The notes below the pieces were generated by a model that was not told the DNA's origin, did no database searches, and saw only the letters and a program-made list of their open reading frames with translations. The translations under genes and the position numbers were made by a program. Source: Thermoplasmata archaeon (lineage in GTDB: Archaea; Thermoplasmatota; E2; UBA202; JdFR-43). From it: a stretch of DNA of 8,681 nucleotides. Each line of letters begins with the position of its first letter. Position 1 is the first letter of the stretch. Shown piece by piece: positions 1 through 5,050 of the stretch. Location: NCBI GenBank assembly GCA_021161135.1, contig JAGHBD010000137.1, positions 1 to 8,681 of the forward strand. Reading direction: 5' to 3'.

Positions 1-895
1 CTGCGATTCTAGCCTCTGCAGTAGCTACTGAAGCAAGCATAACCGGTTTAATTTCCCTTGTGAAAAAATCTCTCTTTTCAGCGCAGTCTCCGACAGCAAA
101 TATATCTGGATGAGAAGTTCTCATATACTCATCTACTACAATGCCATTCTTACTCACCTTTAATCCCATTTTTTCTGCTAAATCAATGTTCGGGCGAGCG
201 CCTACACATACTATCACAATATCTCCAGCAATCTCCTTACCATTGGATAAAACAACCCCATCCTCTCTTATTTCTACAACCTTTGAATTTGTGTACAGTT
301 CCACACCTATTTTTCTTAACTCTTCTTCTGCCAGTTCACAGAATTCGTCATCAAAGGATGTTGAGAGGATATGCGGAAGAAGCTCCACTATACTCACTTT
401 CTTTCCAAGTTTCCTCAAATCATCTGCGAATTCCACTCCTATAAATCCTCCGCCTATAATCACTACGCTCTCACTCTCATTAATCCTTTTCATCAATTCT
501 TGGAGATATTCTGGATTTTTCCTAACAAAGAAAACATTATTTCCATCAATCCCCTTTATGGGCGGCTTTATAGGTTTTGAGCCTGTGGCCAATACCAATT
601 TCTCAAACTCTATCTCTCCATGTGATTTGCTCTTCGCAACTTTTTTTTCAATATCAACATCTTCAATCTCATCCACAAGTATGTCTATGCCTTTACTGGT
701 TAAAACAGAATCTGGAATTATATTTTTCTCTACATCCTTCAATGTTCCAAAGATGTATGGAATACCACAGGGTACGACAACCCTCTTCTCTCTTCTTACA
801 ACAACTATTTTCTTCTCTGGATAGTTCTGCTTAGCGGTTACAGCAGTGACTATTCCCGCGGGACCTCCTCCAATTATTAATACATCTGTTTTCAT
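1..895 (-). CDS. NADH oxidase / CoA-disulfide reductase family flavoprotein (3' part outside window)
   Basis: This is a class of FAD-dependent pyridine nucleotide-disulfide oxidoreductase that uses NAD(P)H to reduce O2, polysulfide or CoA disulfide through one active cysteine. I translated 298 residues before the window edge. Visible are an N-terminal FAD motif (GGGPAG, residues 9-14), the family's active-site segment VPCGIPY with Cys43, a second dinucleotide fold GGGFIG (148-153) followed by Glu171 in VSIVE, which suggests NADH rather than NADPH, and the second FAD motif FAVGDCAE (267-274). The C-terminal dimerisation domain is cut off by the window edge. ATG at 895 was chosen because a TATA-like box lies about 25 bases upstream, fitting a leaderless mRNA; an in-frame ATG at 904 is the alternative. 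The family is clear. The exact substrate (O2, CoA-S-S-CoA, polysulfide) cannot be told from sequence. Confidence 0.9.
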   Translation of the reverse strand, partial: MKTDVLIIGGGPAGIVTAVTAKQNYPEKKIVVVRREKRVVVPCGIPYIFGTLKDVEKNIIPDSVLTSKGIDILVDEIEDVDIEKKVAKSKSHGEIEFEKLVLATGSKPIKPPIKGIDGNNVFFVRKNPEYLQELMKRINESESVVIIGGGFIGVEFADDLRKLGKKVSIVELLPHILSTSFDDEFCELAEEELRKIGVELYTNSKVVEIREDGVVLSNGKEIAGDIVIVCVGARPNIDLAEKMGLKVSKNGIVVDEYMRTSHPDIFAVGDCAEKRDFFTREIKPVMLASVATAEARIA

Positions 896-916
896 GAGTG
901 ACATGAATATCAACAT

Positions 917-925
917 ATTTTTATA
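917..925 (-). promoter_or_regulatory. TATA-like box of the NADH oxidase-type gene
   Basis: The minus strand reads TATAAAAAT here, preceded by a run of A. Its centre lies about 26 bases before the ATG at 895, the usual distance between an archaeal TATA box and the transcription start. This suggests a leaderless or nearly leaderless transcript. No Shine-Dalgarno sequence is visible before the ATG. Confidence 0.5.
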
Positions 926-930
926 TTTTT

Positions 931-954
931 TACTTTGTCATTACTTTGATGACA
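931..954. promoter_or_regulatory. Candidate operator: inverted and direct repeat upstream of the TATA box
   Basis: TGTCAT (936-941) and ATGACA (949-954) form a perfect 6-base inverted repeat around a 7-base spacer. The heptamer TACTTTG also occurs twice in direct orientation, at 931 and 942, one helical turn (11 bases) apart. The site lies just upstream of the TATA-like box of the divergent flavoprotein gene, a place typical for archaeal activators or redox regulators. No regulator is encoded nearby, so the function is inferred. Confidence 0.35.
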
Positions 955-974
955 TGTTAAAGCACCACTCATAG

Positions 975-1479
975 AGAGAGAGGTTCATTGGAGGAGATAC
1001 TGTTGTAAATGCCGCCCTGGATTTGCTGGATCTGGCAGATGAGATTACAATCATACACAGAAGAGATAAGTTTAGGGCTTTAGATGATAGTGTAAGGAAA
1101 ATGGAGGAGAGCGGAAAAATCAATATAAAACTTAATACAGAGCTTAAGGAAATAAGAGGAAGCGATAAGGTGGAGGAAGCTGCTTTACAACAATAAGACA
1201 GGGGAAGAAGAGGTAATTAAAGTTGATAAAATAATTCTTGCCGTGGGTCTTAAGCCAAACATTGAATTTTTCCAGAAGATAGGCGTGGAAACAGATGATA
1301 GAGGCTATATAATAGCAGATAACAGGCAGAGAACAAATGTAAAGGGCGTTTTCGCAGTTGGTATTCTCAAAGGTGCTTTCCGCCTGCTCATTGTGGGTGC
1401 TGCCCACGGTACAATAGCGGCGCAGAAAATCTATGAGTACATAAAGAAGCCATACTGGGCTGGAGAGGACGAGAAGTAG
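975..1479 (+). pseudogene. Thioredoxin reductase remnant, 5'-truncated and frameshifted
   Basis: The plus strand holds the second half of a thioredoxin-reductase-like gene split over two frames. The first piece (about 975-1196) begins abruptly at the NADPH-domain motif IGGDTVVNAALDL, continues through IIHRRDKFRA (the NADPH 2'-phosphate motif HRRxxFR), and stops at TAA 1194-1196. The second piece resumes in the next frame from about 1184 (LYNNKTGEEEVIKVDKIILA, then VGLKPNIEFF) and runs to TAG at 1477-1479, ending in the usual YEYIKKPYW. The whole FAD N-terminal half and the redox-active CxxC, which normally lies just before the GGGD motif, are missing. There is no start codon, and the late FAD motif GD is changed to GI. 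Family members are about 310 residues; about 168 are left. One extra base near 1182-1186 (or two lost) explains the frameshift. This is very probably a dead gene. Confidence 0.88.
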
Positions 1480-1490
1480 CTCCGCCCTCC

Positions 1491-2267
1491 CTATAATTTT
1501 ATTTTTTTATATTCTGCATAGCTGAAAACAGGACCATCTATGCATGTATATTTATTTCCTCCAACAATGCAATGCCCACATTTACCTATCCCACATTTCA
1601 TTCTTCTTTCAAGGGAAAGAAATATTCTCTCTTCTTTCAATCCTTCATTTAACAGCTTTGTCACAACTGGCACGAACATTGCTGGTGGTCCGCAAACAAA
1701 AGCTATTTCATTGCCGTTAAGTTCTGCCTCCTCTATAAAATCGCTGACATACCCCTGCCTTTTTCCTCCTTTCTCAAAAACTTCTATCACCTCCGCTTCG
1801 CCTGCCCATTCCTCCAACTCGTTTCTGAACAGCATCTCATCTGGCTCTCTCACTCCATAAAGAATTTTTAACGAATTGCACCATTTTCTTCGGATACTCT
1901 CCTTTATAAAGCTTCGCAGCGGAAGAATGCCAAGACCACCAGCAATGACAACAACATCTTCGCCCCTCACTTTTTCCATTGGGAAACCATTTCCTAAAGG
2001 GCCGCGAAATCCAATAAAATCGCTTTCGCCAAAATTCATCAGATATGATGTAACTCTGCCCACCTTTTTGATGCATATTTCAAAATATTCCTTTTCAGAA
2101 GGTGATGAGCATATGGATACTGGAAATTCTCCTATACCTGGAAGAGAAATTTCAACAAATTGGCCGGGTGTAAAATCAAGGGAGGCTTTTATCCTAAAGA
2201 GTTTTTTATCAAAAGGATACTGTTCAGAGTGTAAAATCTCTGCTTTTTTTGGCAGATAATGGTTCAT
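1491..2267 (-). CDS. Sulfhydrogenase/hydrogenase gamma-subunit-like FAD/NAD(P)-binding 2Fe-2S oxidoreductase
   Basis: This 258-residue protein is a ferredoxin-NADP reductase-like electron-transfer flavoprotein. A FAD-binding barrel (about 5-100) carries FPVSICSSP (48-56) and GPLGNGFP (89-96). The NAD(P) domain has GGLGILPLR (110-118) and CGPPAMF (192-198). The C-terminal 2Fe-2S site has Cys225, 230, 233 and 242 in ERRMKCGIGKCGHC, followed by CIDGPVFSY. That tail closely resembles the gamma subunit (HydG) of NiFe sulfhydrogenases and AsrB-type sulfite reductase subunits. PyrK, the dihydroorotate dehydrogenase partner, is the less likely alternative. The ATG at 2267 was chosen because homology starts at YLPKKAEI; an ATG at 2306 and a TTG at 2318 are in frame but add residues unlike the family. 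No clear Shine-Dalgarno sequence precedes any of them. It follows cobA closely in the same operon, and no hydrogenase subunits are in the window, so the electron acceptor is unknown. Confidence 0.82.
   Translation of the reverse strand: MNHYLPKKAEILHSEQYPFDKKLFRIKASLDFTPGQFVEISLPGIGEFPVSICSSPSEKEYFEICIKKVGRVTSYLMNFGESDFIGFRGPLGNGFPMEKVRGEDVVVIAGGLGILPLRSFIKESIRRKWCNSLKILYGVREPDEMLFRNELEEWAGEAEVIEVFEKGGKRQGYVSDFIEEAELNGNEIAFVCGPPAMFVPVVTKLLNEGLKEERIFLSLERRMKCGIGKCGHCIVGGNKYTCIDGPVFSYAEYKKIKL
1497..1514 (+). terminator. T-rich stretch after the thioredoxin reductase relic
   Basis: A T-rich run on the plus strand follows the relic's stop codon by about 18 bases and could be a remaining archaeal oligo-T terminator. 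It overlaps the AAA/ATA-rich last codons of the convergent flavoprotein gene, so the composition may be coincidental. Confidence 0.25.
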
Positions 2268-2314
2268 CAAAAAGTGAATGGAGAGCCAATATATATGATT
2301 TAACATAACATGAT

Positions 2315-2818
2315 TCAATATTCCAAGCCGCTCTCAGCTTCTTTTCCAGTATCATAATAATGTTTCACTTTTTTCATTTCCGTAACAACATCTGCCAAAT
2401 CAATTAATTTTTGAGGAGCATTTCTTCCCGTTAGCACTATGTGAGTGTCTCTCCTATTTTCCAGTAAGCTGACGATATCATCAATGCTCAAAAGCCCCAT
2501 GAAGAGAGCAATATTCACTTCATCAAGGATGAGCATGAATGGCTTTTCATGCAATTTTGTTTTTGCAAATTCTAAGGCATTTCTTGCGAGTTCAAAATCT
2601 TCTTCATCTGGCTCAAAAACAAATTCCTTTTTACCAAACTGATATATTTCTATATTTTCCATTTCTTTAAGTGCTTTTATCTCGCCATACATTCCCTTTT
2701 TCAAGAATTGAATAATCACAACCTTTTTTCCATGTCCTGCTGCCCGTAAAGCCATTCCTATAGCAGCTGTGGTTTTTCCCTTACCATCCCCTGTAAAAAC
2801 AAAAATATTGCCACTCAT
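2315..2818 (-). CDS. cobA: Cob(I)yrinic acid a,c-diamide / corrinoid adenosyltransferase (BtuR/CobO/CobP family)
   Basis: The enzyme transfers the 5'-deoxyadenosyl group of ATP to Co(I) of a corrinoid, giving the adenosylated form used in cobalamin synthesis or salvage. The 167-residue protein has the family's P-loop FTGDGKGKTTAAIGMALRA (8-26), Walker B LILDE (96-100), TGRNAP (130-135) and the conserved tail DVVTEMKKVKHYYDTGKEAE. Its length is normal to slightly short for the family (about 170-200). Its ATG overlaps the TGA of the iscU-like gene in an ATGA, so translational coupling is likely. The flavoprotein gene follows closely. CobA-type enzymes need a reductant to form Co(I), which makes that neighbour notable. 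No other corrinoid genes are present here, so a salvage or a synthesis role cannot be decided. Confidence 0.93.
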   Translation of the reverse strand: MSGNIFVFTGDGKGKTTAAIGMALRAAGHGKKVVIIQFLKKGMYGEIKALKEMENIEIYQFGKKEFVFEPDEEDFELARNALEFAKTKLHEKPFMLILDEVNIALFMGLLSIDDIVSLLENRRDTHIVLTGRNAPQKLIDLADVVTEMKKVKHYYDTGKEAESGLEY

Positions 2819-3345
2819 TTTTTGAGGAAATTTTTTATCCTTTCCATTCCTTTGTCGCTAACAGCATTGGCAATTTCCTCCATCGATGCTTTCTTTAAAT
2901 CTTCTATTCCCGTTATTCCTATCCTGAAAAGAGCTTCCGCATCCTTCCTATCCACGACTTCCTCCAGCTCCTTTATAATTTTCTCTCTATTTAGGTAATT
3001 CTCTATAGCGTTATGCAGCCCCTCCGCCGCCAGATTGCTGCAATGCATTTTGATTGGCGGAAGTCCTTCTAAGGCTTCGGCAATATCTTTTTTGCTTATT
3101 TTCATTGCCTCTTCAAGCGTTTTTCCTTTTGCAAGCTCGCTTATCATCGAAGAAGTTGCTATCGCAGCAGCGCAGCCCATTGTTTCCCATCCGATTTTTT
3201 CTATTTTTCCGTCCTTGACTTTGATATAAATGTACATTACATCTCCGCAAACAGGATTGCCTACTTTGCCTACTGCATCCGCATCTTCCAGCTTTCCTTT
3301 ATTGCGGGGATTCAAAAAGTGGTCCATTACTTTTTTTGAATACAT
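2815..3345 (-). CDS. IscU/NifU-type Fe-S cluster scaffold with C-terminal helix-hairpin-helix-like extension
   Basis: Residues 1 to about 122 are a complete IscU-type scaffold on which 2Fe-2S clusters are assembled and passed to apoproteins. The three ligand cysteines and the conserved aspartate are present: Cys33 and Asp35 (NPVCGD), Cys58 (MGCAAAIATSS) and Cys102 (KMHCSNLA). The opening MYSKKVMDHFLNPRN is typical. Beyond the usual end, residues about 123-176 form a charged helical tail (DAEALFRIGITGIEDLKKAS) that resembles a helix-hairpin-helix repeat; this is an unusual fusion. ATG at 3345 was chosen because family members begin at MYS; an in-frame TTG nine bases upstream lies inside the dnaG 3' end. 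The gene starts 1 base after the dnaG stop and overlaps cobA by 4 bases. No cysteine desulfurase (IscS) is in the window. Confidence 0.92.
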   Translation of the reverse strand: MYSKKVMDHFLNPRNKGKLEDADAVGKVGNPVCGDVMYIYIKVKDGKIEKIGWETMGCAAAIATSSMISELAKGKTLEEAMKISKKDIAEALEGLPPIKMHCSNLAAEGLHNAIENYLNREKIIKELEEVVDRKDAEALFRIGITGIEDLKKASMEEIANAVSDKGMERIKNFLKK

Positions 3346-3346
3346 T

Positions 3347-4492
3347 TTATCCAAGCTGCTTTTCAGTTATTATTTTCAATGCCTTTGGAATTTTCGTTAC
3401 CTCTCCAAGGGCTGTGGCAACGATTTTCTTCACTTTATTTTCATATGCATTATCTATAAGACGCTGGGTAACTATGCCGTCGAACACCACAACAGCTGGT
3501 TTCTCCTTTGCAATCTCCTCCAGCATTTTTTCTGTCTCCACCCTTTTCATTTCCTCTCCCTTTTCATTCAGAAAGACTGCAGTGTGATTGCCTTTTATTT
3601 CATCAAGTAATTCTTTGTATCTTCCATACTCTCCCTCTGCCTTTTTCTTCTTTTCCTTCTTTATTCCTGCATTCTCCATGTACTGGTCAGCTGGCACCTT
3701 ATTCTTCAAAGCTTTCATTATGAGCTTGTAGGAAAGCTCTTCCACCTCTCTCGTAGGCGGTGCCCTCGCTACAAAATCAATGTCTGCAACCTGAAGAAGT
3801 TCCCGAAGCACCAACTCTCCTCCTCTGTCTCCATCCACAAAGGCTGTGGCTATCTTCTCATTGCACAAATCGATGATTGTTTTTGGTATGCTCGTTCCCT
3901 CCACAGCTATCGCATTCTTTATTCCATGCTTCAGCAAATTGACAACATCATTCCTTCCCTCAACAATTATTATTGCATCACTTTTGTCAATGTTGGGGCC
4001 AGCAGGAAGGCGCTCCGGGCCATAGTATATTATTTCCTCCACCTGCACCGACTGCTTTATCTCCTCTGCCAGATCAGGCATCTCCTCCTTGCTCTGTTTT
4101 ATCATCTCCTGCAAAATCTGCTTCGCTCTCTCCACAAGTTTCTTTCTTTTTGATATTCTTATGTCCTCAACTTTCTCGACTTTAATTTCTGCCTTACATG
4201 GTCCTATTCTATCAACACTCTCAATGGCAGCAGCCACTATCGCTGTTTCCACTTTTTCCAATGCAGATGTGAGTGTTAGCTCGCCCTCACTTTTGCCGCC
4301 ACTCTGTTTCAATTCCACTTCAATTCTTCCTATCCTTGCAGATTTCTGCAAATCTCTTAAATCGAGCTCCTCGCCCATTAAGCCTTCTGTCTGCCCAAAA
4401 ATTGCTCCTATTACATCGCTTCTATCAACTATTCCATCCACCTTTATTTTAGCCTTAATCAAATATTTTGCCGCTGAGGGATCCAATGACAA
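3347..4492 (-). CDS. dnaG: Archaeal DnaG (Toprim-domain primase / exosome-associated protein)
   Basis: This is the archaeal form of bacterial-type primase, which lacks the zinc finger and helicase-binding domain. In archaea it has been reported to bind the RNA exosome and to have primer-synthesis activity. From the chosen start the protein has 381 residues. The conserved N-terminal domain contains GAIFGQTEGLMGEELDLRDLQ (29-49), GRIGRIEV-like sequence and IESVDRIGPC (90-99). The Toprim domain (about 172-250) shows Glu178 in VEGRND and the metal-binding Asp220/Asp222 in FVDGDRGG. The C-terminal domain has FDGIVTQRLIDNAYENKVK (337-355). The start is set at TTG 4492, because a perfect GGAGGTGAT ribosome-binding site sits four bases before it and the protein then begins MSLDPSAAKYLIKAKI as in relatives. 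It follows the PUA gene by 58 bases and is tightly followed by the iscU-like gene. Confidence 0.96.
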   Translation of the reverse strand: MSLDPSAAKYLIKAKIKVDGIVDRSDVIGAIFGQTEGLMGEELDLRDLQKSARIGRIEVELKQSGGKSEGELTLTSALEKVETAIVAAAIESVDRIGPCKAEIKVEKVEDIRISKRKKLVERAKQILQEMIKQSKEEMPDLAEEIKQSVQVEEIIYYGPERLPAGPNIDKSDAIIIVEGRNDVVNLLKHGIKNAIAVEGTSIPKTIIDLCNEKIATAFVDGDRGGELVLRELLQVADIDFVARAPPTREVEELSYKLIMKALKNKVPADQYMENAGIKKEKKKKAEGEYGRYKELLDEIKGNHTAVFLNEKGEEMKRVETEKMLEEIAKEKPAVVVFDGIVTQRLIDNAYENKVKKIVATALGEVTKIPKALKIITEKQLG

Positions 4493-4496
4493 TGAT

Positions 4497-4505
4497 ATCA
4501 CCTCC
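4497..4505 (-). promoter_or_regulatory. Strong Shine-Dalgarno site of dnaG (sets a TTG start)
   Basis: GGAGGTGAT on the minus strand is complementary over nine bases to the usual 3' end of archaeal 16S rRNA. It ends four bases before TTG 4492. A second TTG at 4486 is possible but further away. A start at TTG 4507 would place this site inside the coding sequence, so it is rejected. Confidence 0.8.
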
Positions 4506-4532
4506 AATGAATCAATGCTTTAATGCCAACCA

Positions 4533-4541
4533 TTATTAAAA
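4533..4541 (-). promoter_or_regulatory. Possible dnaG promoter (TATA-like)
   Basis: The minus strand reads TTTTAATAA in the 58-base gap between the PUA gene and dnaG. A start about 25 bases downstream, near 4512, would leave a leader of about 20 bases that includes the strong ribosome-binding site. This would allow dnaG and the genes after it to be transcribed separately from the ATPase/PUA pair. Confidence 0.35.
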
Positions 4542-4550
4542 GCTTGTGCA

Positions 4551-5021
4551 TCAATCTTTACTCAATTTCCACAACTCATCTCCTATATGATGTATATTCT
4601 TCACTGCCTTCCCCTTTCTGGCAGCAACCATTTCCTTACCATTCATTAATGCTATACCAACAGCAAGCGGCAGGCCCCGCACATCGCTTACCCATACAAC
4701 ATCTCCCTCTGTTATGCTTTCATCTGCATCAACAACGCCAGGTGCCATGACATCTGCTCCATTCAAAATGAATTTTATTGCTCCATCATCCACAGATACT
4801 TTTCTTTTATTTGCTTTGAATCTTTTCAATCCTTCCACATTTAGGAAGGGCATATCATCAACAAAAAAACCATATATTTTGCCATCTATAAAAAGGAGTT
4901 TCCATTCCTTGTATTCTGCAATTTCCATTTCCCCTTCTACATTACATCCTAAAATCTTTTCGAGCTTTTCTGTTATTTTTTTAACATCTTTTTTCTTGAG
5001 TGCATGTCTATTCTTGAACAT
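4551..5021 (-). CDS. PUA-domain RNA-binding protein (archaeal Tma20/MCT-1-like)
   Basis: The 156-residue protein has an N-terminal alpha/beta pre-PUA region (1 to about 70, starting FKNRHALKKKDVKKITEKL) and a PUA domain (about 74-150). The PUA domain has the typical run KVSVDDGAIKFILNGADVM, then APGVVDADESITEGDVVWV and the closing KGKAVKNIHHIGDELW. The layout matches archaeal homologues of the eukaryotic translation factors Tma20/MCT-1, which bind RNA at or near the ribosome. The exact role in archaea is not settled. ATG at 5021 was chosen because family members begin with a short Met-x-Lys-x-Arg-His segment; an in-frame ATG at 5069 would overlap the ATPase gene and add unrelated residues. 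It lies 29 bases after the ATPase gene and 58 before dnaG, in the same direction. Confidence 0.88.
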   Translation of the reverse strand: MFKNRHALKKKDVKKITEKLEKILGCNVEGEMEIAEYKEWKLLFIDGKIYGFFVDDMPFLNVEGLKRFKANKRKVSVDDGAIKFILNGADVMAPGVVDADESITEGDVVWVSDVRGLPLAVGIALMNGKEMVAARKGKAVKNIHHIGDELWKLSKD

Positions 5022-5050
5022 AAAGTTAAAGTGGCAGAAATACAAAAAGG

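Noticed and set aside
141..824. Plus-strand open frame of 227 codons
   Set aside because: It is antisense to the well-matched NADH oxidase-type gene. Its translation is Ser/Thr/Phe-rich with no family resemblance, as expected of a shadow frame.
1182..1196. Programmed frameshift or stop-codon recoding to rescue the thioredoxin reductase
   Set aside because: No slippery heptamer is seen, UAA is not a known recoding stop for selenocysteine or pyrrolysine, and the missing front half and lost GD motif already make the gene dead.
1144..1407. Minus-strand open frame of 87 codons across the thioredoxin reductase relic
   Set aside because: The clear protein similarity is on the plus strand; this frame is its shadow.
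1491..2267. Assignment as PyrK (dihydroorotate dehydrogenase electron-transfer subunit)
   Set aside because: The C-terminal ERRMKCGIGKCGHC...CIDGPVFSY pattern is nearer to the hydrogenase-gamma/AsrB type, and no pyrD is adjacent.
3508..3723. Plus-strand frames inside dnaG (several, 60-145 codons)
   Set aside because: All are antisense to a strongly conserved gene and have shadow-like Ser/Phe/Leu-rich translations.
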